Assembly (NCBI RefSeq): GCF_963678635.1
Contig: NC_087068.1
Location: 39,333,649-39,397,648, forward strand
Direction: 5' to 3'
DNA from: Symsagittifera roscoffensis
Lineage: Eukaryota > Xenacoelomorpha > Acoela > Convolutidae
DNA: 64,000 nucleotides
Shown in pieces: positions 19,701 through 28,189 of the stretch. Each line of letters starts with the position of its first letter. Position 1 is the first letter of the stretch. The position numbers and the translations under genes are program-made. The notes beneath the pieces were generated by a model that was not told where the DNA came from, searched no databases, and worked only from the letters and a program-made list of their open reading frames with translations.

Positions 19701-21406
19701 GCCTATAAATTTTCAAACTATCGCAAGCTGATTTGCTGTTTTACTTGATTCTTAGTTTCATCGCTTAATTAGCTTGCTAATAAGAATCCGATTCTTTCGC
19801 GGACTGGTTAAGTCAATGGAATAAATTTCTCGAGGTTTCATCACCTGAGTAGCTTGCATGAAAATTTTCTGTTTTTTTGCGAATCGATCTATGCTGTAAT
19901 ATATTTTTTCAAAAGTTTCATCACTTGGATAGCTTGCTTAGAAAGTAAAAATGTTCTGGGAATTTTACTCCGAGTAATTTGCTAAAAAAAAAGTTATTGC
20001 ATAATCTGTGAATCTATTCACGCTATAAATTAAGCTGAACATGTGAAAACATCGCTTAATTGGCTGGCTTGCAAAAACTTGGTTTTTGCGAACCGATTAC
20101 CTCTATAAATTATTGCAATATATTTCAAACTTTAAAGCTTGGTTGACCTGCTCGTAAAAAATTAATCTTTTGCGGATCTATTTGCTCTATGAATCATCTT
20201 TAAAGCTTGAAAAGGCTCGTCGCTCGGACAGCTTGCTTTTAAAAGCTCAAAGTTGTTGCGAACTGAATCGCTATAAAATAATTTGACATGATTCAAAGTT
20301 TTCTCGCTGGAAAGCTTGCTAGAATAAAATATATTTTTCCGGAACGATTTTTTCATTGAAATAACTTGACATGCTCCGTCGTCGCTAAAGTAGCGTAAAA
20401 GAAAACTTTTGCTAAGCGAGTCTATTTTTAGCGCTGTTCCGCGCTCTGAAGTATTTCAAGATGTTCAATTTTTTTTTGAATTTTTTTCTATTTCTGCTAT
20501 GAAAAAATTAATATAAAATAACTATGAAAAATTCAAAGTTCATCGCTTAATGGGCCTGATTATAAAAGCATCATTTTTCTTTAGAGTTTTTAGTTTTTTG
20601 CGAACATATTCATGCTATGGAATGTTTTTGGAATTTAAATCTAAAAATCCTTTATGCTTCCTTTTATAGTGGAAGATGGTTTAGTACTTTGTTTGGAGCT
20701 TTCAAAGTCGAATATCAAGCTTAAGTAGCATTATTGTTATCAAGCTGAGTTTGATTGATGCTGCAGAACATTTGGAAGCACAGCAAATGTTGGTGTAAAA
20801 ATAGTTAGTGGCTATGAATAACGGTTTAAAAAATATGGGAAAATGATACTTAAACAACTTGGTTTGCATATTGTGAGCCTGATTCCCTTATAATTTTCGA
20901 GAATTGTTTTATTGAAATTTAGAGCTTGTTTTCTCGGTTACAAAATTAGTTTTTTTTTGACAGAGTTCATTGGGGCTGCAATATTAATAAACGGGTATTC
21001 ATTTTTTAGATACGTGAAACTGAATCTTTTCTTCTACTTATTCAAAGATGTCCATAAATGTGCGTCTCATAAGTCAATCGACACAACTGATGATGTCACT
21101 CTGCAGTTTGTAGCAGGTGAAATAAGACGAATGTGCAGACTGCCGAATTATCACATCGTTTTTTACAAAAAAGAAACCGCGAATGCGACGGAATCAATAG
21201 AAAGTATAGTCGATTCAACAGAAAGACCCTTAGATTATGGGTCGACTTTGCGGGATTTAGGATTTGAGGGATGTGAACAGAAACACGAAGCGGAAGAATA
21301 TTCTTTGTACTATGATTACGAAGTCGAAAACTATAGAACGTCTCTCTTAGACGAATCATTGATTCTAAACGAAGTGAGAGGCCAAGTGTTGAATATAAAG
21401 CCTTAA
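10462..21406 (+). CDS. Lys-rich, coiled-coil, paired EF-hand protein, five exons; family not recognised
   Basis: Five exons (10462-10722, 10983-11471, 12565-12736, 18340-18571, 21010-21406) join in phases 0, 0, 1 and 2 and give 516 residues. Residues 55-78 are almost all Lys and Gly. Residues 88-250 include an acidic stretch and an end rich in Glu, Lys and Leu that looks like a coiled coil. Residues 293-304 are an EF-hand loop, DTDNSGSLEYDI, in which the usual Glu at position 12 is Ile. The second loop begins at VDTGDDVD and ends GYIDYEDL, with an insertion. The two loops are separated by 24 residues, as in calmodulin, which supports the exon 3-4 join. The last 130 residues may be a beta-grasp-like domain, which is inference only. 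The Lys-rich start plus EF-hands recalls ciliary proteins, but I assign no function. It may be two genes. Confidence 0.6.
10983..11471 (+). CDS. EF-hand gene exon 2, acidic and coiled-coil
   Basis: The acceptor TTAAAATTGCAG ends at 10982, and the strong donor AAAAAG|GTAAGT follows at 11472. Both are phase 0. It codes for a linker, an acidic tract (IIIEDEDEDFTLPS) and a charged helix ending RKERFLAFKIRIKK. An alternative start at MASKSFSTT (11052) would make it the first exon of a separate gene. Confidence 0.7.
11472..12564 (+). other. Intron 2 of the EF-hand gene, with MITE remnants
   Basis: About half of this intron is a G/C-run-containing repeat at 11690-12225. The rest is unremarkable AT-rich sequence. 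The 134-codon frame at 11923-12327 lies in the repeat and is not a gene. Confidence 0.55.
11690..12225. mobile_element. hAT-like MITE remnants, nested or rearranged
   Basis: The segment shares AAATGGATATCTCAAAATAG and a G-run with the well-bounded MITE at 38096-38401. It holds an inverted pair: AATTGCGTTTTTT near 11777 followed by a C-run, and a G-run at 12051 followed by CTCAAAAAACGCAATTT. The right edge CTCAAAAACCTGGATCTGTC resembles the inverted terminus of the intact copy. Boundaries are approximate. Confidence 0.5.
12565..12736 (+). CDS. EF-hand gene exon 3, EF-hand loop 1
   Basis: The acceptor GTGTTTTAG ends at 12564 (phase 0). The donor CTAA|GTAAAG at 12737 ends it in phase 1. It codes for LKMEKKISAYKSN, an entering helix ending IRQCRKA and the first loop. 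A second AG at 12569-12570 could also serve and would start at ATG 12571. Reading through the donor gives a stop at 12798. Confidence 0.68.
13831..14200 (+). mobile_element. tRNA-like SINE with 5' stem-loop, family B, copy 1
   Basis: The 5' end TTACACTTGCGAGAACAAAT is a slightly mismatched stem-loop, followed by the family phrase CGGGAACTAGACA. The A-box TGGCCTAGAGG (13951-13961) and B-box GATTCGAGTCC (13986-13996) match the RNA polymerase III internal-promoter consensus. After the tRNA-like part come TCGGCTCAGTTGCCATATCA and the conserved TCATTGTAGATGCAAGTGT. Confidence 0.75.
14224..14500 (+). mobile_element. Double-stem-loop element, 5' part with tRNA-like core
   Basis: TACACTA at 14227-14233 pairs with TAGTTTA at 14249-14255 with one mismatch. 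The A-box-like TGGCTGAGTAG near 14406 and B-box-like GATCGAGTCC near 14451 follow. No 3' stem-loop lies directly downstream; the next terminus is at 14879-14912, beyond an A-family copy. Confidence 0.6.
14520..14870 (+). mobile_element. Family A interspersed repeat, copy 1
   Basis: Landmarks in order are GTCTTAAAATTTGTTCTC, TTTTTCGCGGTTTGACTTTT, CAAACCCCACTGTCGAAC, TTGATCCAGTTTTCTCAACT and TTTTATCAAAAAAGTG. The same order recurs at 15055, 21679, 22705, 37840, 59288, 59715 and 61560. It has no tRNA-like boxes and no coding frame. The 72-codon frame at 14583 is incidental. Confidence 0.7.
14879..14912 (+). repeat. 3' stem-loop terminus, diverged
   Basis: GCAAGTGATGTTTTGCTGCG then CTTCTCCTCTGTTAAAGA keeps the spacing and the CTCTGTT end, but the stem has decayed. 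Confidence 0.45.
15055..15420 (+). mobile_element. Family A interspersed repeat, copy 2
   Basis: It has TTTTTCGCGGTGAACAGC, CACGAAAAATGGGATCGACT, TTGATCCAGTCTTCTCAAAT and ATCAAAAAGTGACAATCATA in family order. It lacks the AAAGGCAAACTCC part seen in most copies. Confidence 0.68.
15636..16292 (+). mobile_element. Double-stem-loop element with tRNA-like core, copy DH3
   Basis: The order of blocks matches DH1 along its whole length: TTGCGAAGCATTGTGTATTA, TAGCATGTGCTATGACATTC, AATTCATCAAATGAACCG, a tRNA-like part beginning GTGGCTGAATAGATAGTGCG near 16109, then TTCGAGGCTTATTTCTAC. The 3' end is GCAAAGCGCAGCTTCGCC, then TCTGTGTAATG. The 5' stem has lost pairing. Confidence 0.75.
16895..17185. promoter_or_regulatory. 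Cluster of GCGGAATCCGC-type palindromes
   Basis: Exact or near-exact 11-bp palindromes lie at 16895-16905 (GCGGATTCCGC), about 16929-16937 (half), 17042-17052 (GCGGAATCCGC), 17062-17072 (GCGGAATTCGG), 17133-17144 (GCGGAATTTCGC) and 17153-17163 (GCGGAATCCGC). They are GC-rich islands in AT-rich DNA and are not part of any repeat family I could follow. They may be a protein-binding array, but I know no factor for them in animals. The long frame across them is incidental. Confidence 0.5.
17754..18170 (+). mobile_element. tRNA-like SINE with 5' stem-loop, family B, copy 2
   Basis: ACGCTTGCGAGAGTAAGTGT is the 5' stem-loop with one G-T pair, followed by CTTGAAATCGGAAACTAGAC. The tRNA-like part has TGGCTTGGAGG near 17872 and GGTAATCGAGTC near 17905. 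Past it come TCGGCTTAGGTTCCACATCA and AAGAACTTGCATAGTTGG. Confidence 0.7.
18340..18571 (+). CDS. EF-hand gene exon 4, EF-hand loop 2
   Basis: The acceptor TTTTTTTTGCAG ends at 18339. The split codon A|TT gives Ile, and the peptide runs LLDLDIPCDSTELEILCRLV into the second loop. It ends in phase 2 at CCAGG|GTAGGT. Acidic, non-repetitive codons and a strong acceptor make this exon convincing. Confidence 0.8.
18572..21009 (+). other. Intron 4 of the EF-hand gene
   Basis: The intron is mostly the degenerate tandem repeat listed at 18940-20660. Bases 18600-18940 and 20660-21009 show no gene. Position 18791 carries TATCGAGCACAAGGTTTA, which recurs at 63563. Confidence 0.55.
18940..20660. repeat. 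Degenerate tandem repeat, units about 85-130 bp
   Basis: Units alternate two landmarks: GCGAATCGATTCAAGCTATG-like (near 19146, 19413, 19543, 19640, 19797, 19879, 20089, 20172, 20601) and TTTCATCGCTTAATAGCTTG-like. Spacing varies because of indels. The same two landmarks reappear at 63745-63960. No open frame is conserved between units. Confidence 0.65.
21010..21406 (+). CDS. EF-hand gene exon 5, C-terminal domain
   Basis: The acceptor ATTTTTTAG ends at 21009 and fits phase 2 with Gly. A stronger-looking AG at about 21047 (TTATTCAAAG) is in the wrong phase for the upstream exon. It codes for YVKLNLFFYLFKDVHKC, then VTLQFVAGEIRRMCRLPNYH, then DYGSTLRDLGFEG, and stops at 21404-21406. Codon use is coding-like from about 21040. 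The exact 5' edge is the least certain point of this gene. Confidence 0.7.
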
Positions 21407-21678
21407 TTGTAAATGTATAGATAAGTAAATATTTTTCAGCAGAAAGATTTTCGAGTTTGATTAGAAAAAACGTTTAAATATAATTTTTGAAATTAAGTTT
21501 CCACGCAATGATTTTTGCCCTCATAAACTATATTTTTTATGATTAAGCGATACTGATACTCAAGCATTTCTCTGCCCATGTGCTCAAAAGCTAATTTGTT
21601 TCTTCGATGAAGAGCTGGTAATTTTTTGAGGGTAAATGCTCGTTATAGCTTAGAAAAAATGAATTGGAACAAATGTTT
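21407..21678. other. 3' flank of the EF-hand gene
   Basis: I see no canonical AATAAA close to the stop codon and no further exon. The mRNA 3' end is not placed. Confidence 0.4.
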
Positions 21679-22165
21679 AAGAGTAACGAACGCAGTGAGT
21701 ACTCTTATATAGGTATTGCATTTTTTTTGTCTTTCAGGAAAGTCTAAAAAATTTTTCACGCTCAGTTTTGATTTTTCGCGGTTTGACTTGTGATTTCATT
21801 TTAAGTTCAGTGCATTTTCATTGTTTAAAGGAAGGCAAACTCGAACAGCAAAATTGTAAAGGTCACGAAAAACGTGATCGACTTCTGATTTCGAAAATGG
21901 AAATTTATTGTCAGATTTCCCAGCTAAATAAAAGTTATACGTATTGATCCAGTTACGTATACGTATTGATCTCAAATTGGGTTAATTTTAACAAAAAAGT
22001 GTCCGTCATAAATTGTTCTACAAATTCAAAGAACTTTAAGCCCATCTATGTTTTTTCTTCGAAATTCAAAAAATGAAGTTTGTTGAAAAAAAACAGTTAG
22101 TTTTTTTTTGTTTCTTTGCGTTCATTACTTTTTTCCAACTGTTTATAATTTATCTGTTCCGGATG
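21679..22165 (+). mobile_element. Family A interspersed repeat with 5' stem-loop, copy 3
   Basis: The element opens with a perfect seven-pair stem-loop, AAGAGTA (21679-21685) with TACTCTT (21700-21706), around ACGAACGCAGTGAG. The family order follows: TTTTTCGCGGTTTGACTTGT, AAAGGCAAACT near 21834, CACGAAAAACGTGATCGACT and TTAACAAAAAAGTGTCCGTC. A short ACGTATTGATC duplication interrupts the middle. Confidence 0.72.
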
Positions 22166-22704
22166 TGATAACGCTTGCTAAACAATAGTTTTGTAAGCAG
22201 GCGATGGAAATTTTTTTGAAAATTTGCTAGAGACTTGTCTAATCTGTTCTTAGTTGCTCAAGCCTCAGGTTGTCAAATGTGGCCGTGTTCGAAATAAATT
22301 TTCCGTTGAGTAATAAAATTGAGTTTGTGCGGTTTTAAATCTACAATCATGTAATTAGTTATTGTGAGATAATTTTCTTCTTGAAAGTTGTTTTCAGAAA
22401 TTTTACCACAAATTGGAGCTGTTATTTGTCCAAGAATTTCGCCGAAACTTTGGCTTATTGAGAAATTATGTTGAAAATAGCCTTATATGTATGTAGCCCA
22501 ATAAAATTAAAAATGCTAAGTCTCCATTTTTAACCTCCAAAATTTAGAATGTATCGACGTTCAATTAAAATGTATTGACTTAAATGAAATTGTATGAATA
22601 TCTAGTCTTTTGGAGTAAGTGAAGCATGCTATTTGTGTTTAATCAGTTATTTTTGTTAAATTTTAAGAGTCGATGATTGTAGTGAAAACTCTATATAGGT
22701 CGCG
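22166..22704. other. AT-rich intergenic stretch
   Basis: I see no gene, no repeat family I can follow and no RNA gene. Confidence 0.45.
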
Positions 22705-23080
22705 TTGATGATTTTCGCTTGTTTTTTTTTCGCGAAAAGTCTTGAAACTTGTTCAGGCCTAAATTTGAATTTTCTCCGTGTGTCTTCTGATTTATTTTCA
22801 AGTTCAATCAGTTTCCTTTGTTAAAAGGAAAGCAAAATGTGTTATCGAATAGCAAAAGAGTTAAGGTCTCGATAAACTTGATTGACTTCTAGTTTCGAAA
22901 GTGGATGTTAGTGTTCGAATTTCTCAGCGGAATAAAAAATTACCTGTTGATCTAGTTTTCTCAACTTTGGTTACTTTTATCAACAAAATTGTCAATCATA
23001 ATTTGATCTAGAAATTCAAAGAGTCGGGAATTTTTTTAAGTTCATTGATTCTTTTCCAAATGTATGTTGGCTATAGTTAA
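22705..23080 (+). mobile_element. Family A interspersed repeat, copy 4
   Basis: It has CGCGAAAAGTCTTGAAACTT, AAAGGAAAGCAAAATGTG, GTTATCGAATAGCAAAAGAG and TTGATCTAGTTTTCTCAACT in family order. The 5' stem-loop is not present. Confidence 0.65.
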
Positions 23081-23734
23081 TCTATTTGATTTATATAATC
23101 AAGAATACGATAATTGGCTAGTTTCAATAGGAAGGCTTTTGTAGTCTGCTTACGATTCAGCAATTGTGTGGCAACTGGGTACTCGATTTTTTTCATAAGT
23201 AACTGTGTTCTCAGGATTCATATCCTGCTCCGCTCTGTTAAGAAATACTGCAACTGATTTATTCTGCGCATTTTACCGTTTCAAATATTCGTCCTATTCA
23301 AAATTTGCTTTTTATGTTAATTGTATTTTTACCTACTCGGTTTGTTTGAATTTCCTTTTTTTTCGTTTGTTTTAAAGTGGCATAAAAATTCATATGCGTA
23401 TGTGTTTGAGGGGAAGAGGACTGAATAATTTTTGATTAGTTAAGTTTTTTTTAGTTATTTTGGCTACAGGGTTTCTTTCAAGTTTTTCGGCCTTTTTTAT
23501 CGCATGGTAAGTTTTCTTAAGATGTAATTTTACATTTTAGCGTCTTAGCATGTTGCTTTTTCAATAGTACCTTTTTTCTTATCGATAGTCTTGTATCGCA
23601 AGTATTTTATTGTATTTGCCTCTGTGCTCTGTGTGAAGACTTGGTTTTTGCTGAATAAATTTGACTTATATCTGGTAGTTCAAATCCTGTTGTCGGGAAA
23701 CTTTTTTGGAAGTTTTTGTTCTTTGTACAATTGC
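23081..23734. other. AT-rich intergenic stretch with a decayed 3' terminus
   Basis: A decayed stem-loop end, TATCGCAAGTATTTTATTG then TTTGCCTCTGTGCTC, lies near 23593-23630. Otherwise I see no gene. Confidence 0.45.
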
Positions 23735-23990
23735 GAGAGCAAGTGTCTTGTAATCGGGATCTAGGGCTTTCTCGTAAACATATTTTCTTAAGCTTTTGAC
23801 AGAAATTAATGTTGCTTTATTATTGAACTTAAGCAACTTTCATACTCCTACTCTGGTCTAGAAGCAACGCAGTTGCACTTGCACCTTCAGGCATGGGGTT
23901 TGAGTCCAGGCAGGACATTGTTCTTTAGTAGATATGGAAAATTTTACCCGGTAAATGAATTTTCGGACTCTCATTTGTCTCTCGTTTGTC
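23735..23990 (+). mobile_element. tRNA-like SINE, family B, copy 3
   Basis: The 5' stem-loop ATTGCGAGAGCAAGTGT is followed by CTTGTAATCGGGATCTAG. The tRNA-like part has TGGTCTAGAAG near 23855 and GGTTTGAGTCC near 23897. It ends near a TCGGACTCTCATTTGTCTC tract. Confidence 0.7.
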
Positions 23991-24109
23991 TGCATTGAAT
24001 TTCATTTGCCTCTGTGCCAAGACTTGGTCAGTGCTGAATAAAAACGACGAAGAATCTGCTAGTTTAAATCTTGTTGTCGACAAATTCCTTTTTTTTCGGA
24101 AGTTCTTGT

Positions 24110-24258
24110 TGTTATTTCACTTGCGAGAACAAGTGTTTTGTAAGCGGGAACTAAGCTTTTCCCATAAACAACTTTGCATACAAATCTGTAAGAAAATAAC
24201 TTTGCATTATGGTTGAAGTTGAGCAACTTTCAGACTCCCTCCCCTTTTGGTCTAGAAG
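24110..24258 (+). mobile_element. tRNA-like SINE, family B, copy 4, truncated
   Basis: CACTTGCGAGAACAAGTGTT opens this copy, which stops just after the A-box TGGTCTAGAAG near 24248. The B-box half is missing, and other repeat DNA follows. Confidence 0.65.
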
Positions 24259-24319
24259 TACGACTTATCCGGTAGTTCAAATACTGCTGCCGGCAAATTC
24301 TTTTTGGGAGGTTTTGTTC

Positions 24320-24660
24320 TGTTTACATTCGAGAGCAAGTGTCTTGTAAGGGGGAACTAGACTTTTCCTGTAAGCTATTTTTCTTTCAAATCTGTAAGGA
24401 AAAACTTATGCTTTATGATTGAACTTAGGCAACGCAACTTTTAGACTCCTTCCCCTATTGGTATAGAAGTAACGCGGTTGCTATTGCACCCTATGGTGTG
24501 GGGTTTGAATCCCGCTGAAATTTGTTCTTCAGAATGTATGGAAAAGTTTTATCCGGCAAATGAATGGTCGGAATCTCATTTTTCTGCTCATGTTTTGTCG
24601 GCTAGTTGCCACATCAATTCGTCTTCATTTGTAAGAATTGTTCATTTTAATTGCAATTGT
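24320..24660 (+). mobile_element. tRNA-like SINE, family B, copy 5
   Basis: The copy runs from CATTCGAGAGCAAGTGTCTT, through an A-box-like TGGTATAGAAG near 24460 and a B-box-like GGTTTGAATCC near 24503, to a CGGCTAGTTGCCACATCA tail. The 94-codon frame at 24478 lies inside it. Confidence 0.7.
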
Positions 24661-25119
24661 TTTTGTTTTTCTTTTTTAGTTTGTATTTTTTCTAAATCAT
24701 TTTGTTTTGCTCAAAGGCTTTTAACGCCTAAACGTTTTATCGGATCAGTCAATTTTCTTTGAATCTTTTGAAGGAAAAGAATTACGATAATTTAGGTAGT
24801 TTGTGGTAAGTTCAAAGCTTTGAAAGTTAATTGCTCAAATTTTTTATATGACAAAAATGACTTATGTTTTTGTATAAGGCTCAATGGATGTGTCCTGACA
24901 TATTGTCAGCTTAATTATCGCTTGATATATGCTAAAAGCCTATTCAATCCTGGTATTTGTGTTTCTCGGCAGTTTTTTCTGAAATTCATTAATTCCTTAC
25001 ACATGCGAAAGCAAGTGTTTTGTAATTGGGAACTAGACTTATTCCATCAATAATTTTTCCCACATCTGAATTGATATTAAAGTTTTTTACCCTTGCGATG
25101 GAATAAATCGGGTACTATA
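24661..25119. mobile_element. Repeat-rich stretch with a family B 5' end
   Basis: TTACACATGCGAAAGCAAGT with GTTTTGTAATTGGGAACTAG at 25001-25040 is a 5' fragment of family B. The rest, including the 77-codon frame at 24820, has no coding character. Confidence 0.5.
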
Positions 25120-25545
25120 CTTTTTTCCTGTAAACGACTTAGTCGACTGGACTCATTGTACTCCTGATGTACCTTGGTCAATAATGAATTCAAATTTTGT
25201 AATGTCTTTTGCACACTTAGCCTGGTGATAACAAATACGCTTGGGACGGCAAAGGTCCTGGGTTCGAAACTGACCAGGACCAGTTTTTTTTCAAACGGTA
25301 AATATTCCGGTTCAAAAAAATTTCGGCCTTTTATTTGTCTGCTTGTTTTGTCGGCTTAGTTGACACGTTCATAAATCGTTTATTTTAGCTGTAAACAATT
25401 TTCACTGTAGTTGCTTTTAGCATTTTAAAAATCCGGCTGAATCGAAATTTGCTCTTAACAATGGTTGTAATTTTAGTAGCTCGATTTGTTGATTTTTCTT
25501 TTCTTTTTATCGGCTTATTAATTTTCGGGTCAACTAATATCATTT
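25120..25545 (+). mobile_element. tRNA-like SINE, family C, copy 2
   Basis: It aligns block by block with 556-990, including TAGCCTGGTGATAAC (A-box region), GGTCCTGGGTTCGAAACTGA (B-box region) and the shared CATTTTAAAAATCC and TATCGGCTTA tail blocks. Confidence 0.72.
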
Positions 25546-25649
25546 TAGTGGCATCTTATTGCGTCGTTACGACTGGAAAAATTTTTCGTGCGTGTGTGTC
25601 TGCTCTAAGGGAAAAGGGACTTGACATTTTATAAGGTTAGTATTTTTTT

Positions 25650-26246
25650 TCGGTATGAAGGGTTTCTGCTCAGGTATTTTCGGCTTTGTTAACGCTTGGT
25701 TATTATAATTTAAAATCCAATCAACCATCCGGCGCATCTGGAGTAGAGGTAAAACAACAGTTTGAGACGGCTTGCGGTGCGAATCCGGCCGGGCCATTTT
25801 TTGCAAACTATAGTTTTGTGCTTTTTCGGATTATCGTCCGTCTTTTTGTCGGCTTGGTTCTCGTAGCTCATTGGTTCAGCTCCATTCCAAATTACTGTAA
25901 CCGCCATGCTTGAGACGACAAAGACCGGGAGTTTGATTCCAACTGAGACCTGTTCCTTTTTGCAAATAGAAAGTTTTGGCTAATTTAGATTATTGTCTGT
26001 CCGCTTTTTTGTATGCTTAGTTACGCAGAAAGGACTTTTTTGAAACTTGCCTTCTTCATAGCATTCCCAAAGCTTTTTGTAGAGTTTCTAATGGTGCAGC
26101 CAAGTTTGTTCCGAATATGTTGGATTTTTGTTGCAATTTTTATTGACAAATACGATTTTTGAAGTTTTTTTTTCGTTTGATTATAATCATAGTCATTCTT
26201 ATTTGTATCGCAAATGGTGCGAATATCAGCTTCGCCTCTGTGTTTA
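25650..26246 (+). mobile_element. tRNA-like element with 3' stem-loop, family E, copy 3
   Basis: GTATGAAGGGTTTCTGCTCA opens the match to 1655-2013. The tRNA-like part has CTGGAGTAGAGG near 25738 and GGTGCGAATCC near 25775. A second tRNA-like fragment (GGGAGTTTGATTCCAACTG near 25927) makes this copy longer. It ends with TATCGCAAATGGTGCGAATA and TCAGCTTCGCCTCTGTGTTT. Confidence 0.7.
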
Positions 26247-26249
26247 TTA

Positions 26250-26520
26250 GTGAAGCTTAGCAACCTCGAGACTGCTTCTCACTTAACCTGGAGGTAACGC
26301 GGTTGTCTCTGTGCACTTGCGTCTGGGGTTCGAGTCCAGGCTGGACCTTGTTTTTTTTTCCTGTGTGGATGAAAGTAGATCTTTTTGGAAAAGTTGAGTT
26401 ATCGGACTTTTTTTGCCTGCTTATGTTTTTCGGCTTAGTTGCCAGTTTTTGGAATTTTCTTGCGCGGGCAGCAATTTTTATCGTAGATGCATGTGTTTTT
26501 GATGTATTCCTGTAATTTAT
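26250..26520 (+). mobile_element. tRNA-like SINE, family B, copy 6, without 5' stem-loop
   Basis: AAGCTTAGCAACCTCGAGAC leads to TAACCTGGAGG near 26284 and a clean B-box GGTTCGAGTCC near 26326. The tail has CGGCTTAGTTGCCAG and TTTTTATCGTAGATGCATGT. It directly abuts the 3' end of the preceding E element. Confidence 0.68.
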
Positions 26521-27270
26521 AAAATTAATAGCCTAGACTTCTTTCAATTGAACTAAATATTTTTGGGTTATGCTTTATCGGCTTAGATACCTTTATTTGT
26601 GTCACTTCATGGGCAAAAAGGGTTGATTAAAAAATCAGGTAGTTTATCTAGCAAAAGTTCAAAGTCTTTCATCTTTTTTTTAGCTCAAAAATTTTTTATG
26701 TCAATATTTTCTGATTTTTTTTTGCTTTCGGCTCAATGAGCAGATTAGAGCGGCGGTTTTTGGCTCAATGAACGCATTTTTGTTGGCTCAGTGGTTTCTC
26801 GTTAAAAAGTAAAGACTTATTTAATGCTGTTTGTTTTGTTTCTTGACTTTCTGATTCTTTTCAAAAAATATATATGTTTCTATTGCTGTTTCTGTTTCTT
26901 TTTTTATTCTCAGGCTTGAACTGCTGTGCTTGAATTGTATTGCAAGTGATGCGAGGCTCTGCTTTGCCTCTGTGTCTAAAAATGTTTTTCAATTTGTTAC
27001 TTCATTACGTCTTTTTTTCTATTTGCTAGCTTGCACTGCTACTACGCTCGCAGTCTATCGTGAGTGATGAGAAGATCCGCTTTTCCTCTGTATCAAGACA
27101 CATTCGTATTTGTTGTTGAATTTTTAAAGCTCCGTTTCCACTTTTGCGTGTTTGCGACTTGTAGCTTCCTTTCTTTAAAAACCATCTAAATAGAAAGATT
27201 TTTGTTGGAGAAAACTTCATTTTTAAGGCTCCTCTTTTGCTGGATAATTATTTTTATGAATGGTAGTTTT
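26521..27270. other. AT-rich intergenic stretch with two 3' stem-loop termini
   Basis: Termini lie at 26937-26975 (TATTGCAAGTGATGCGAGGC, then TTTGCCTCTGTGTC) and 27055-27095 (TATCGTGAGTGATGAGAAGA, then TTTTCCTCTGTATC). I see no exon. Confidence 0.5.
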
Positions 27271-27274
27271 GATA

Positions 27275-27495
27275 ATTACGCTTGCGATAAGCAAACGTTT
27301 TCAAATCGGAAAATATCCTTTTTAAAGCATCTAATTTGACTAAAATAAATAATTGAATCATCTGACTTCTCGCATCATATTAAATTCAAAATCAAGGATG
27401 AAATTTGCACGTGCCATAAAGTTATCGCACAAGCCTGTGGAGACAAAGTTTTTTGGTTTGAATCTCCAGGGCTTGTTTTTTTATAAGCGGAACAG
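27275..27495 (+). mobile_element. Diverged tRNA-like element related to family B
   Basis: TTACGCTTGCGATAAGCAAA with CGTTTTCAAATCGG resembles the family B 5' end. GGTTTGAATCTCCAGGGC near 27457 is a B-box. The A-box is not convincing. Confidence 0.5.
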
Positions 27496-28189
27496 CTGGT
27501 GACAGAAAATGATTTTCGGATTTTGGTTTTTGTTGCTCTAATCCCTTATTTGTCTTGTCAATCATTTGTCAAGCAAAAAATAACACTTTGTTTTGAAATT
27601 TGTGACGTACTGATCTTTTTTGACTAAAATAATTGAACAAAAATGTATATATGCAAATAATGGCGTGTAAATGTTTTCTCCTTCACAAATGTTTCGTTCG
27701 CCTGGTTTGAGTTTATCAGTTAAGCTTTTATGAATCATAAGGGTAAAAAAATGAGTAGATCGTACCTGCTTCTGTAATGTTTTAAATGTAAAAAATGAAT
27801 TTTGTCGCTGTTCGTTTTACGTTTTTTTTTTCGCTGTAATTCTTGGACTTATTTTTGTATCGAAAGTGGAAGGAATCTTCAATTCGCCCTAGTGTTAATT
27901 AACTTTTTTCTTGAATTCAGGTCAGTTAACTGTTAATTTTTTTTTTGAATGCTCCAAGACGTATACCTTCAGTGAGATAATGACTCAATTATTCATTTTT
28001 GTTTTTTTACTTCTTTACAATGCTCTACCGTCGACTGCCTTTTTTTGCCAGCAACTAACTCTTGGTTCCACCAAGAAATGAAATTCGGAATGAGCGTGAT
28101 AGTGTTTGAATCACCGCATTTAAGTTCATAACCGTTTAAGAATTTGCGGCATCAAACAGTCCTTAATCCTTAATAATTGTTAATTGCAC
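27496..28189. other. AT-rich intergenic stretch
   Basis: One decayed 3' terminus is near 27859 (TATCGAAAGTGGAAGGAATC). TTTGTTTCGTTCGCCTGGTT near 27688 recurs at about 6205 as part of an unnamed repeat. I see no gene. Confidence 0.45.
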
